A program made the translations under genes and the position numbers. The notes under the pieces are model-generated. The model worked only from the letters and a program-made list of their open reading frames with translations, made no database searches and had not been told where the DNA came from. Positions 9,408 to 17,805 of a DNA stretch of 64,000 nt are shown here, one piece after another; the stretch's first letter is position 1, and each line of letters begins with the position of its first letter. This DNA comes from Methanobacterium sp. (GTDB lineage: Archaea > Methanobacteriota > Methanobacteria > Methanobacteriales > Methanobacteriaceae), in contig JADFDH010000004.1 in assembly GCA_018263005.1 (NCBI GenBank), forward strand, positions 1 to 64,000. Direction: 5' to 3'.

Positions 9408-9477
9408 AAGCTCATTCATAACACTAATAAAGGACTAAACAAGCTCCATTCATAATACTAATAAAGGACTAAACAAG
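9408..9477. repeat. Two-copy tandem repeat of about 33-34 bp between convergent genes
   Basis: Two adjacent near-identical copies run from AAGCTCATTCATAACACTAA... (9408-9440) and AAGCTCCATTCATAATACTA... (9441-9474), and a third AAG follows. They differ by one insertion and one substitution. They sit between the ends of two convergent genes and contain no reading frame, so a simple tandem duplication or a termination-region element is likely. Confidence 0.7.
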
Positions 9478-9481
9478 TTAA

Positions 9482-10204
9482 TTATCTAATTTTTTCTAAT
9501 AACTCATCAAATGAATCTAACTCAAGCATCCCCTTTTCCTCCCAATACTCATGTTCAAAAGGAAGCCATTTCGCCCCATAGGTAACCTTGTTTTTCATAA
9601 CTTGAAAACATACTTCAAGATCAGGATTTGTCTCTGCTCTTTTTTCACCAGTAATATAAGGATAAACTATAGCAGCTTTAGAATAAGCCTCTTTACGTGC
9701 ACTTTCTGGATCTATTAAGGTTTTGGGAAAAGTTCCATATGCTCCCATATCAGTAATTACTTCCACCCCAGTTGCACAGAGCATCATATTCAGGTAATCC
9801 TTTACTTCTTCCATACCACTGTTAGCAGTGGTGGTAACCACCATACCAGTTTTTCCAGCCATTTTAAGCAGATGATACCAGCTTGATAGTCGATCCAGGA
9901 ACGTCTTCATCTGCCCTGTCACCTGCATGGTATAAACTGGAGATCCCCATATTATGAAATCAGCATCCATCATCTTCTTCTTCAACAAACCCATATCATC
10001 TTTATTATCCTGGGGGCATATCCCTCTCTTCATGCAGGACCAGCAGCCTTGACAGTGTTTAATTTCTACCTGTCCTGCTGTTAAAATTTCACAATCAATG
10101 TTTTCATCCATTTTTTCCAGTTCATCCAGCATCATTTCTGTCAGAGTTCTGGTATTAGAATTTTTCTTCAAGGGACTTCCGATAAAACTGAAAATTTTTT
10201 TCAT
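9482..10204 (-). CDS. Flavodoxin-family iron-sulfur flavoprotein / NAD(P)H-dependent FMN reductase-like
   Basis: This 240-residue protein has an N-terminal flavodoxin-like fold (IGSPLKKNSNTRTL phosphate-binding loop, residues 8-21). A compact cysteine motif Cys-x2-Cys-x2-Cys-x5-Cys (CQGCWSCMKRGIC, about 54-66) matches the 4Fe-4S motif of methanogen iron-sulfur flavoproteins. The GSPVYTMQVTGQMKTFLDR segment contacts FMN in this family. Isf proteins pass electrons from ferredoxin to reduce O2, H2O2 or quinone-like compounds. That role is inferred, and simple FMN reductases carry similar cysteines. The start ATG (10204) has a strong GGAGG. The upstream region shared with the divergent gene has two palindromic boxes (listed separately). 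Confidence 0.8.
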   Translation of the reverse strand: MKKIFSFIGSPLKKNSNTRTLTEMMLDELEKMDENIDCEILTAGQVEIKHCQGCWSCMKRGICPQDNKDDMGLLKKKMMDADFIIWGSPVYTMQVTGQMKTFLDRLSSWYHLLKMAGKTGMVVTTTANSGMEEVKDYLNMMLCATGVEVITDMGAYGTFPKTLIDPESARKEAYSKAAIVYPYITGEKRAETNPDLEVCFQVMKNKVTYGAKWLPFEHEYWEEKGMLELDSFDELLEKIR

Positions 10205-10235
10205 CTCAAAAAACCTCCATTTGCTATATTATTAT

Positions 10236-10269
10236 TTAGAATAATCTAATTTATTTTAGAGTAATCTAA
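10236..10269. promoter_or_regulatory. Tandem palindromic operator candidate TTAGA-N4-TCTAA (two copies, 20 bp apart)
   Basis: Two copies, TTAGA-ATAA-TCTAA at 10236-10249 and TTAGA-GTAA-TCTAA at 10256-10269, lie in the 119-bp divergent promoter region. The 20-bp centre-to-centre distance equals two helical turns, so two dimers could bind the same DNA face. The boxes lie just upstream of the AT-rich TATA-like stretch of the flavoprotein gene. The regulator is not identified. Confidence 0.55.
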
Positions 10270-10323
10270 ATTTTATTAGTTTTAATAGGATACAAGAACC
10301 ATATCATATTAGTGGAAAATATT

Positions 10324-11640
10324 ATGAAAAAATTAAAACCACAAAAAAATGTGGGGATCAGTGCAGACATCGACCCCTTACATATAGGTCATGTGAAATT
10401 AATTGAAAAAGCCCGGGAATTAGCTGATGAAAATAACAGTAAGGTGGTTATCTATCTCAATAAAGGATATAGTGCTAATCATGCTCCTTTCTTTTCAAGT
10501 TACGATGCCAGATCTGAAATGGCCCTTAGAGTCGGGGCTGACCAAATTATCCCTATCGAAGGATTACATCATCGCTTGACCATGGCCTACACAGTCCCCA
10601 TAAGGATTGCGATGATGATTGAGGATGGAGTGGTGGATTATGTGGATGCTGCTGATGTCTCAGCCTCAAAAATAGAAAAATTATCTGCGGATTTCGTGAA
10701 GAAAAGCATATTCAGTGGTATTCCCCGTAATTTGCCTAATCGTAATGTTATCCGATGGTTCGCTGTAAATGAGTTTCTTTACAGGAAATATAAAAGGAAG
10801 ATGAAATTCCACATAATACCAGAATATAAGATGAACGGAGAGAAGATATCCGGCCGACATATAAGACAAGAGATATTAAAAAATAATTTGAAGATATCAA
10901 AAAATGTTAAAAAGCTTCTCCCAGATTCCACCACAGAAATATTGGAAGATGAGATTGATAAAAATAACATTCCGGGTAAAAGAGATTTAGATACTATTTT
11001 AAGTAGATTGAATAATTATTCCCGGTCTAAACTTCTTAATATTGCTCATTTAAATGCAGATGCTGTTGATGAACTGGTTAAAGGTAGGATTTATCGTCTG
11101 GAAAGCCAGATATGGGCCTCATTAAGAAAGGCGGGTTATGGTCCGGTACTTAGCAGACTATCTATAAGTGCTGTAGAACAGGATGTGAGCAAACAGGAAG
11201 TCTTTGACCTAATAAAAGGTTATCAGAAGGAAGGTATCATTCCCCCAGATCAGACCATATCCAAAGTCATAGAAAGGGCCTGGTTTGTGGCTTCAAAGGC
11301 TGATGAAGGTTTCAAATCTGCAGATGCTCATAAGATGTTCAGGGAAGGCGGTAAAATCCGAGAACCACCACTTTATACTTTCGACGCTGGTCTGCACCTG
11401 CGTAGCTTCGAAGTAGACTCTCTTAAACAGGATAAGACTGTTTCTCTATTTGTTGACAAAAAAGGCTTCGTCTCCTGCCAGATAAGAACTTCTGATCGGA
11501 AGATTAAAAGCCCATTAAAACTACCAGCTAAACAGGCCACCTATCTACGCTTGCTCATCGATTCTCATTTTATACCCTTAGAAGCACAGGTGATACATAA
11601 AAAAGAGGGTTTCAGAATTAGAATTTTCATTAGAAAATAA
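10324..11640 (+). CDS. HIGH-superfamily nucleotidyltransferase, TmcAL-like (COG1323-like)
   Basis: A protein of about 438 residues. The N-terminal ~200 residues have the HxGH motif (DPLHIGHVKLIEKA, residues about 18-31) and a late SGRHIRQEI motif (about 176-184) of nucleotidyltransferases that activate a substrate with ATP or CTP. The overall length and order recall TmcAL, the tRNA(Met) cytidine acetate ligase, but similarity is distant and the C-terminal half is unfamiliar. An upstream in-frame GTG (10312) exists. ATG 10324 was preferred because GTGG then sits as a weak ribosome site. Transcribed divergently from the flavoprotein. Substrate unknown. Confidence 0.6.
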   Translation: MKKLKPQKNVGISADIDPLHIGHVKLIEKARELADENNSKVVIYLNKGYSANHAPFFSSYDARSEMALRVGADQIIPIEGLHHRLTMAYTVPIRIAMMIEDGVVDYVDAADVSASKIEKLSADFVKKSIFSGIPRNLPNRNVIRWFAVNEFLYRKYKRKMKFHIIPEYKMNGEKISGRHIRQEILKNNLKISKNVKKLLPDSTTEILEDEIDKNNIPGKRDLDTILSRLNNYSRSKLLNIAHLNADAVDELVKGRIYRLESQIWASLRKAGYGPVLSRLSISAVEQDVSKQEVFDLIKGYQKEGIIPPDQTISKVIERAWFVASKADEGFKSADAHKMFREGGKIREPPLYTFDAGLHLRSFEVDSLKQDKTVSLFVDKKGFVSCQIRTSDRKIKSPLKLPAKQATYLRLLIDSHFIPLEAQVIHKKEGFRIRIFIRK

Positions 11641-11775
11641 ATTTGATCTCATTATCTAGAATATAATCCATTCATAAATGGAAAAATCATAAATAGAAAT
11701 TTGAAAGGCTAGTCGGTTGGATCTGTTCCTGATTTTATTTTAGAAAATAATAATTTAGAATAAATATTTGAAAAA

Positions 11776-11973
11776 TTACTTTTGGTCCCTGTATTCCACT
11801 ACGGGACAGGTCCAGTCTTTGCAGAAGGTCATGACCATTTCACCTTTATCCGTGTCTATATGCATTCTCCAGCAATCGCTATTATATGTTTTAAATTTTA
11901 CATCAATTATTTTCTTATCCAGCAACTTTGCTAAAGCTTCTTGGCAGTTCTCGGCAAGGCTGTTTTCCGTCAT
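11776..11973 (-). CDS. Small conserved-looking hypothetical protein, 65 aa
   Basis: This short, well-behaved reading frame starts at ATG 11973 with an AGAGGG ribosome site seven bases upstream. It encodes an alpha/beta-looking protein with three cysteines (NSDCWRMH, TFCKDWTCPVVEYR). Function is unknown. The overlapping plus-strand frame has no ribosome site and was rejected. The gene is isolated between two longer intergenic stretches. Confidence 0.65.
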   Translation of the reverse strand: MTENSLAENCQEALAKLLDKKIIDVKFKTYNSDCWRMHIDTDKGEMVMTFCKDWTCPVVEYRDQK

Positions 11974-12095
11974 ATTTTAACCCTCTTTAAACTATTTTGT
12001 AATTAGAAAATTTATTAATAATATTAATTATTTGCTTTGCAAGGTATAATTATTATGATTTTCCAGAAACGTTTAGTATTTAAATGTAAATCCAT

Positions 12096-12914
12096 TTATT
12101 TATGCGATTTAAAAACATCCTTATAATTTTCAGCCATTATATCCTGATTTACTGTTTTTGAAATATTTTTAAAACATTCCATGGTTGCTTTGCTCATAAT
12201 GGGGTCATTGTAATTTGATATAAAACTTAATACTTCATCCATTTCCTCTGCTCTTCTCCTGGCATGATAAGCACTGCTTATTACCCTGGATAAAGCTGAT
12301 TTCATGAAATCAGGTCCCTCTGTTATTTTCAGACATTCTAACAGCTCTTCATCCAGATCCAATTTATAGGCAGAATATAATGATTCAAAAATTAGGGCAG
12401 ACACTCCCTTGGTATATGCGCTTCTTAGCATCTTCAAAGCTTTTGATTGACCTAAATGGGGGCTCGTGACTTTGATGTTCATACCGTATTGGTTTAACTG
12501 GGAAAACTGCTCTGCATGGCTTCCGGATGCTATTATCTGCACTTTTTTTCCTTCTTTTTTTATTCCCCCCATTATTGCTGCATCGGCAGTTCTACCGTTT
12601 TCTATATATTCCAGAGCTTTCTGGGCAGTTTCAGGGGAAATATTATTTATGTCCACATAAACCCCCTTGGAATATTTACCAATTTCTCTGGCAACATTTA
12701 TTGCTTCATCAGGTGTTAAAGCTGAAATAAGAATATCTGAGATATTTGCTAAAGATTTGTTATTCTCGCATATGTTCACTCCAGATTTCTCTACTAAATC
12801 CTGTGTTCTTTGACTTCTGTTTTCCAGTGATGTGTAAATCTCTAATCCACTATCTTTGAGCCATTTAGAAATGTTTGAAGCTACTTCACCGAATCCTAAA
12901 AATCCTATCTTCAT
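12096..12914 (-). CDS. NAD(P)-binding dehydrogenase-like protein with DUF1932-type C-terminus
   Basis: This 272-residue protein starts MKIGFLGFGEVASN, a Rossmann GxGxxA-type dinucleotide-binding motif of the 6-phosphogluconate/3-hydroxyisobutyrate dehydrogenase superfamily. Its helical C-terminal half (from about residue 165) has the HLGQSKALKMLRS segment that reminds me of DUF1932. The ATG at 12914 follows GGGG at good spacing. A TTG at 12926 would include that ribosome site and was rejected. Substrate unknown; no neighbouring pathway genes help. Confidence 0.7.
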   Translation of the reverse strand: MKIGFLGFGEVASNISKWLKDSGLEIYTSLENRSQRTQDLVEKSGVNICENNKSLANISDILISALTPDEAINVAREIGKYSKGVYVDINNISPETAQKALEYIENGRTADAAIMGGIKKEGKKVQIIASGSHAEQFSQLNQYGMNIKVTSPHLGQSKALKMLRSAYTKGVSALIFESLYSAYKLDLDEELLECLKITEGPDFMKSALSRVISSAYHARRRAEEMDEVLSFISNYNDPIMSKATMECFKNISKTVNQDIMAENYKDVFKSHK

Positions 12915-12983
12915 ATAAATCCCCAACTACGATTAATAATTAAATTAAGCTGATAAATTAATTACAATGTTTTTTTTTTGAAA

Positions 12984-13847
12984 TTAATTTAATTTAAAAA
13001 CGACATTATCTCCTATTTCCACACCTATACTAAGAGCTATTGGCCTGCATTTTGCATTTAATAGACAAAATACTGGTTTTTCGTAGAGATCCATTTCACC
13101 TAATCCTTCATAGTTTCCTAATCCTTTGGCAATGATCACATCGGCTTTAATAAATTTTTCTTTAAATTCAGGGGAAAATTCATGGCCTATAACCCCTATG
13201 GAGTCTGTGCCTATGCTGGTGAGTTCAGCTAATTCATTTAAACCTATTTCAAGTGCATCAGGTAGGCAAGCATCATTAAGTATGGGTTTATCCTTTAAGG
13301 CTACTGTAACTTCCACATCATATTGTTTTATTTTCTTAATTAGTAATTTATCGAAGACTATTTCTCCAATATTATCTACTAAGTAAAGAACTTTTTTAGC
13401 TTTTAAAAGTTCTTCTTTTAAGAGAGCGGAGTGATCAATGGACAGATCTTTCCGCATGGTTTCCGCAATTAAAGCTTCTATATCTGTTTCCAATCCCAGA
13501 GCACCGAAATCTATTATGTTCCCGGTGATAGCTGCTTTTAAATAGTTCTCAAATGAATTATCTTCTCTAAGTATCTTTTCTACTGCCGGTAAGAATTCTT
13601 GAGCTATCTGATTGCATTTCTCCTTCTGAACATAATAAGGATCATTATTATCGGTTTTTTTCTTTATTATTCGATGAATATCAGTGCCAATCTGATTGGA
13701 AGCAGCTCCCTTTCGGAATCTCTCTCCTAAACATCGGATTATATCTTCCATGATCTCCATCTTCAGAGAATCATCTGTAGTCGCCATATCTAAGGCTTCT
13801 CGGGCCTGTCTTAGATAACAAGCTGCGCATTCATAGTATACTTTCAT
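12984..13847 (-). CDS. DUF89/ARMT1-like protein (metal-dependent damage-control phosphatase family)
   Basis: This 287-residue protein begins MKVYYECAACYLRQAREAL, the cysteine-containing start typical of archaeal DUF89 proteins (AF1104 type). It has the conserved YLVDNIGEIVFDKLL motif (about 134-148) and VIAKGLGNYEGL (about 236-247), which carry the family's metal-binding and catalytic residues. DUF89 proteins are Mn/Ni/Co-dependent phosphatases acting on damaged sugar phosphates or related metabolites. The physiological substrate here is unknown. ATG 13847 follows GAGGT eight bases upstream. Confidence 0.8.
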   Translation of the reverse strand: MKVYYECAACYLRQAREALDMATTDDSLKMEIMEDIIRCLGERFRKGAASNQIGTDIHRIIKKKTDNNDPYYVQKEKCNQIAQEFLPAVEKILREDNSFENYLKAAITGNIIDFGALGLETDIEALIAETMRKDLSIDHSALLKEELLKAKKVLYLVDNIGEIVFDKLLIKKIKQYDVEVTVALKDKPILNDACLPDALEIGLNELAELTSIGTDSIGVIGHEFSPEFKEKFIKADVIIAKGLGNYEGLGEMDLYEKPVFCLLNAKCRPIALSIGVEIGDNVVFKLN

Positions 13848-13926
13848 CAAAAATACCTCATATTCATTATTATATATTTTAAATTTTTTTTTTTATCTTC
13901 AATCTTATTTTATAAATCCTAAATAT

Positions 13927-14943
13927 TCAAAGTGTGGAGACAGGAACCGGAGCCAGGCACAATATAAAGACAAAAATCAGTAATATCGACAAAATTTTCC
14001 GACTTTTACTTAATTTTGAAACATTATCCAGAGCTCCCTGATGTTCCTTGGTCATAAACATTATAATGGCCATTAGCACGGCCATGGGTATCCATCCTAG
14101 TACTAGGGTGATAATTATACCCAGAATGGATATGATTTTATGGATTTTCTGGTTGAATATGGACCGGGAAATATGTCCTCCATCTAAAAATGCCACGGGC
14201 ATGAGGTTGAGCATGGTTACTACTATCCCCACCCAGCCTGCGAAGGCCACCGCATGTATCTGCAACATATACCCATCTGGAACTGTTGGGACTGCAAAAT
14301 ATGCAATGATACTCATTAATAATGGAGGATTGAAGATTATTGAACCGGTCTTTAATGGTGCCACTGTAGAGAGTAATATTCCAATGAATAAAACCGGCAC
14401 GGTTATGATTATACCCGCCAGAGGACCGCTGGCCCCCAGATCAAAAAGGGCGTTTTTATTGGGTATGGGAGATTTAACATTGATCACCGCTCCGAAAGTA
14501 CCTATCAATGTTGGTGCAGGGATGAAATAGGGTAATGTAGCATTTAAACCATATTTTCTAGCAGCGAAGTAGTGAGCGGTCTCATGGGTGCCTATTATGG
14601 CCATTATTGCTATGGAAAAAGCAATACCATCAAAAATACTTCCCCCACCAAATATATAGCCCGCGTATATGGTAGTGGCTATAGTTATTATAAAGAGTAT
14701 CACATTTATATGGTGTTTAGATTTCCCTACTGGTCGTTTTTCAGTGATTCTGAGGATATAACCTCCATCATGTCGATCTATTCCTGGCAGGTAACCTATC
14801 TGCTCCATATCATTGGTTAAAGAGGCAAAATTAGCGGGATCATACTCTTCTAAAATAAAGTAGGGATCATCTGGAGCATTTGAGTAGGTGATTATGGTGA
14901 AATATCGGGAAACGATTTCTTCGAGTGTCTGAAAGTTCTCCAC
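13927..14943 (-). CDS. Site-2-protease family membrane metalloprotease (peptidase M50)
   Basis: A 338-residue integral membrane zinc protease. It has the HExxH motif His120-Glu121-x2-His124 (GTHETAHYF) inside a membrane segment and the second zinc-ligand motif NLMPVAFLDGGH near residues 245-256. About seven hydrophobic helices follow a soluble N-terminal domain of ~75 residues. It cleaves membrane-embedded substrates by intramembrane proteolysis; the substrate is unknown. It is the last gene of a compact minus-strand cluster (DHPS-like, NcsA, ThiS-like, protease) and begins 15 bases after the ThiS-like gene. The linkage to a ubiquitin-like sulfur carrier is notable but unexplained. Confidence 0.88.
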   Translation of the reverse strand: MENFQTLEEIVSRYFTIITYSNAPDDPYFILEEYDPANFASLTNDMEQIGYLPGIDRHDGGYILRITEKRPVGKSKHHINVILFIITIATTIYAGYIFGGGSIFDGIAFSIAIMAIIGTHETAHYFAARKYGLNATLPYFIPAPTLIGTFGAVINVKSPIPNKNALFDLGASGPLAGIIITVPVLFIGILLSTVAPLKTGSIIFNPPLLMSIIAYFAVPTVPDGYMLQIHAVAFAGWVGIVVTMLNLMPVAFLDGGHISRSIFNQKIHKIISILGIIITLVLGWIPMAVLMAIIMFMTKEHQGALDNVSKLSKSRKILSILLIFVFILCLAPVPVSTL

Positions 14944-14958
14944 TGATTCACCTCAATA

Positions 14959-15159
14959 TTAGCCACCGTATATTACTTTTATTATTTCGATGGTGTCTCC
15001 TTCCTGAATTAATTCCTCTTCAATGATTATGAATTCATTCTTCTTAACTACCACGGTTTCGCTGGGTATCTCCATTTTTTTTAGAAGATCCTGCACAGTG
15101 CATCCCTCTGGAATTTCCTGGTTAAGATTTTCTTCACCTATAATCACTTTAATTTTCAT
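14959..15159 (-). CDS. MoaD/ThiS-family ubiquitin-like sulfur carrier
   Basis: A 66-residue beta-grasp protein ending in the diglycine KVIYGG, the C-terminus that is adenylated by an E1-like enzyme and then thiocarboxylated. It lies 48 bases downstream of the NcsA/TtuA-type tRNA thiolase gene, so it is very probably the sulfur donor for that enzyme (the TtuB/SAMP2 role). Use in other pathways such as molybdopterin or protein modification cannot be excluded. The start ATG 15159 has an AGGAG-like site. Confidence 0.85.
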   Translation of the reverse strand: MKIKVIIGEENLNQEIPEGCTVQDLLKKMEIPSETVVVKKNEFIIIEEELIQEGDTIEIIKVIYGG

Positions 15160-15207
15160 CCACAGTCTCCTGTATAATGGTTAAAGATATGTTTATATGA
15201 ATTGATT

Positions 15208-16134
15208 CTATTTTACATCCCAATCCTTTAGGAAGGTACAGGCTTTACACAGATCATCTGCTGCTGGTTCTCCGCATCTTTTACAAACGCCCAGATTACC
15301 TTTTATTGTTACTTCTTTTTTAAGGGCGGTTTTTATCTTTTCAAAACCCCTTAAAGTGGAATACATTATGGTGGGATGGTTGATGGATAGCTCTTTTATG
15401 AAACTTCCGATCTCCCATCGGAAGGACGCTCCAGCATAGGGGCAGCTGGCCAGATGTACTTTTAAATCGGCGGCTACTGCATAAAGCCCCACTTCTTTTT
15501 CTGGTATTTCTCGAAGTGGTTTAATTTTAATGGTGAATCTTCTATCGGGAGCTTCTGTTTTTGGTCCTATGCGAACCAGGTTGTTGATATTTCCCTCTAA
15601 ATAATTCATTAGTATGGATTGTGTTTCATCATCTAAATTATGTCCAGTGGCTATTTTGGTGGCTTCCTCTTCTTGGGCTACCCGGTTAAGAATCCATCGA
15701 CGAAATACTCCGCAGTAGGTACAGGCATGTCTTACTTGATCATTTTTTGCCATCATATCATCTAGACTTATTCCTAAATATTCTTTGAAGGAAACAATTT
15801 TATGTTCAACTCCTAATTTCCGGGCATTTTCTATCGCAATTTTGATTCCTTCCTCACGATATCCTTTTATTCCTTCATCAATGGTTAATGCTGTAAGATT
15901 TATGATATTTCTTTCTTTAAGTGAATTCAGAATATTTAAAGCCACTACACTATCTTTTCCACCGGATAACGCCATTAAAACCTTATCACCCTTCTCTATA
16001 AGGTTATATTTGCGTGTGTTTTTTAGAACCTTTTCATTGATGGATTCAAGAAAGCATTCCTTACATAGGCTCTGGCCGGAATGTTTTCTTTTGATGATTA
16101 TGTGGGTATTGCCACATTTAGTACAGGAATTCAT
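15208..16134 (-). CDS. ncsA: tRNA 2-thiolation protein NcsA/TtuA family (TIGR00269)
   Basis: A 308-residue PP-loop ATP pyrophosphatase of the TtuA/Ncs6 family, which adenylates tRNA uridine and replaces O2 with sulfur. It shows an N-terminal zinc ribbon (Cys4, Cys7, Cys24, Cys27), the PP-loop SGGKDS (57-62), a central CTYCGVFRR pair plus a later Cys that would bind the catalytic iron-sulfur cluster, and a C-terminal zinc ribbon (CKRCGEP...LCKAC). The sulfur carrier is probably the ThiS-like protein encoded directly downstream. Whether it modifies U34 or U54 cannot be told from sequence alone. It begins 22 bases after the DHPS-like gene. Confidence 0.87.
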   Translation of the reverse strand: MNSCTKCGNTHIIIKRKHSGQSLCKECFLESINEKVLKNTRKYNLIEKGDKVLMALSGGKDSVVALNILNSLKERNIINLTALTIDEGIKGYREEGIKIAIENARKLGVEHKIVSFKEYLGISLDDMMAKNDQVRHACTYCGVFRRWILNRVAQEEEATKIATGHNLDDETQSILMNYLEGNINNLVRIGPKTEAPDRRFTIKIKPLREIPEKEVGLYAVAADLKVHLASCPYAGASFRWEIGSFIKELSINHPTIMYSTLRGFEKIKTALKKEVTIKGNLGVCKRCGEPAADDLCKACTFLKDWDVK

Positions 16135-16156
16135 TGTAAATCTTAAAATAAATATT

Positions 16157-17719
16157 TTAATTTGTTTTGAATAAAGGGAAATCTTGTGTATAATTTTTTC
16201 CTAGTTTAGCTGCTATTTCAGCCTTTTGAAGTTCTGCACCCAGATAGGTGGCGTGTTCCAATCTGGATATTAAACCTTGTTTAATGATCATGTCATATAG
16301 GGCTTTGGATGTTTTTGCCTGGATACAAATATCTGGTTTCATATTTTTATAATGGACTGCATTTATTATACTCCCTTCGACCATTATCTTAAAACTGCCT
16401 AAGGGATCTTGGGTAAATGAATAGTCTTCTTTTCCTTCTATTTTGGGCACTTCAATTTCTTCAATTATTGGTTCACCTTTTCGCTTATCTTTTAATATTA
16501 TTAAATTTATCCCCAGATCTTTAGGTATTGATCCTCTGTTTTTTGCTAAGAACATCATCTTTGAGGATATAGCCAGTTCATGAACACTTCCTAAAGTTTT
16601 TCCACTTTCTTCTACTGTAAATAAAACGCTTGCCCCTAACTCCATAGCTATTCCTGAGAGAAGAGCATTTACACCTACTGAATCTGTATCAAGGAGTTCT
16701 GTAACGTTACCTACTCCTAAAAATAGGGGGGTTTTGTTTCGTGTTTTGAAGTCGTGGCAGGCAATAATGGAGTCCACTATACTTTTACTGTTAATGGGAT
16801 CAAATATTAAATCAGCAATGACATCGATGCCCTTGCATTTCATTTTTAAATTTTCCAGAGATTTAACCCGATCTTCAACAGTGTTTGGTGTGCAGTTTCT
16901 GCTGAAATCTGTTGGTAATATTACTGCGGGAATTTTGTATTCCTTTATTAGTGGTAGTGTTTCATTTAAATTACCATGATCTAAGCTTAAAACTAGATCC
17001 ACTCCTGATTTTATAGCTGCATTTATTTCAGCAGGATTTAGGGTGTCAATACTTACCGGAATATCATCTAAATTATCTTTTAATAATTTAACCATGGATG
17101 GTATTTTATTTTCCAAAGATTCCCCAGCTATCATTCCTATATCTATCATGTTTGCCCCATTTTTTAAGTAATATCTGGCTCTCTTTAGGAGATCTTCTTC
17201 TGTAAGTAACGGTGCGTTGGCTATCTCAGCAAGAACCCTCATGGGAAAGTCTTCACCTACGGGTAAGTTACCTACCAGAATATTTTCTGGTTTTTTTAAG
17301 AGTTTATTAACATTTTTTTGGTCTTTTTCAAAATTTTCTATGAATTCTAAAGCTCTTTTTCTTAGTTCATCCTCAATCAGCTTATCTGCTGGGATTTGGG
17401 AAGATAGTTTAAGTTTTTCTATCATCTCCAGGACCACCGGTAGATCCGCAGCATCCTTCGGTCCTTTATAGGTGGGGATGCCTATTTTTTCCTTTACAGT
17501 ATTAACATCTTTTCTTATTAATCCGGGGGTGATTATGACCTCGAATGATCTTAGATATTCCTGATCTAACTTATTTAATTCTTGGATAATTCTTTTAGGT
17601 GTTAAAAATGCAGCTATAGGTATGTCTATTATGAAAGTTTCAACTTCCTGTTTAGATGCAGATGCTGCATTCTGGACTAATTTACTGGCCAGTTTTCCAG
17701 TCAGGATTAGAATTTTCAT
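16157..17719 (-). CDS. Dihydropteroate synthase-like protein (TIGR00284; MJ0107-like)
   Basis: A 520-residue protein with an N-terminal domain of ~150 residues followed by a TIM-barrel pterin-binding domain. The latter is recognisable by NGANMIDIGMIAGES (near 192-206), PVSIDTLNP and DLVLSLDHGN. The family is annotated as DHPS-related and is found in methanogens. I recall a proposed role in methanopterin biosynthesis, so this is an educated assignment and not proof. It heads the minus-strand cluster and is transcribed divergently from the por operon. Both promoters appear to share one TATATATA element. Confidence 0.78.
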   Translation of the reverse strand: MKILILTGKLASKLVQNAASASKQEVETFIIDIPIAAFLTPKRIIQELNKLDQEYLRSFEVIITPGLIRKDVNTVKEKIGIPTYKGPKDAADLPVVLEMIEKLKLSSQIPADKLIEDELRKRALEFIENFEKDQKNVNKLLKKPENILVGNLPVGEDFPMRVLAEIANAPLLTEEDLLKRARYYLKNGANMIDIGMIAGESLENKIPSMVKLLKDNLDDIPVSIDTLNPAEINAAIKSGVDLVLSLDHGNLNETLPLIKEYKIPAVILPTDFSRNCTPNTVEDRVKSLENLKMKCKGIDVIADLIFDPINSKSIVDSIIACHDFKTRNKTPLFLGVGNVTELLDTDSVGVNALLSGIAMELGASVLFTVEESGKTLGSVHELAISSKMMFLAKNRGSIPKDLGINLIILKDKRKGEPIIEEIEVPKIEGKEDYSFTQDPLGSFKIMVEGSIINAVHYKNMKPDICIQAKTSKALYDMIIKQGLISRLEHATYLGAELQKAEIAAKLGKNYTQDFPLFKTN

Positions 17720-17752
17720 GTTTTTACCTCTATCATATCATTGACCAACACG

Positions 17753-17774
17753 TATATATATTACAATTTGTAAT
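17753..17774. promoter_or_regulatory. Shared TATA element with adjacent 15-bp perfect palindrome (por / DHPS-like divergent promoter)
   Basis: A symmetrical TATATATA lies at about 17753-17760, at suitable distance for initiation towards both the por operon (ATG 17806) and the minus-strand gene (ATG 17719). Directly beside it on the por side is ATTACAA-T-TTGTAAT (17760-17774), a perfect palindrome between the TATA box and the expected por transcription start, where a bound repressor would block RNA polymerase. Confidence 0.5.
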
Positions 17775-17805
17775 GATTAACTATGTTGAATGGAGGTAAA
17801 ACTGC

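Noticed and set aside
11768..11980. Plus-strand reading frame of about 70 codons over the small minus-strand gene
   Set aside because: No ribosome site and a hydrophobic, low-complexity product; the minus-strand frame has AGAGGG at the right distance.
14048..14530. Plus-strand frame (160 codons) opposite the M50 protease
   Set aside because: Met/Ile-rich antisense translation; the opposite strand carries HETAH and LDGGH motifs.
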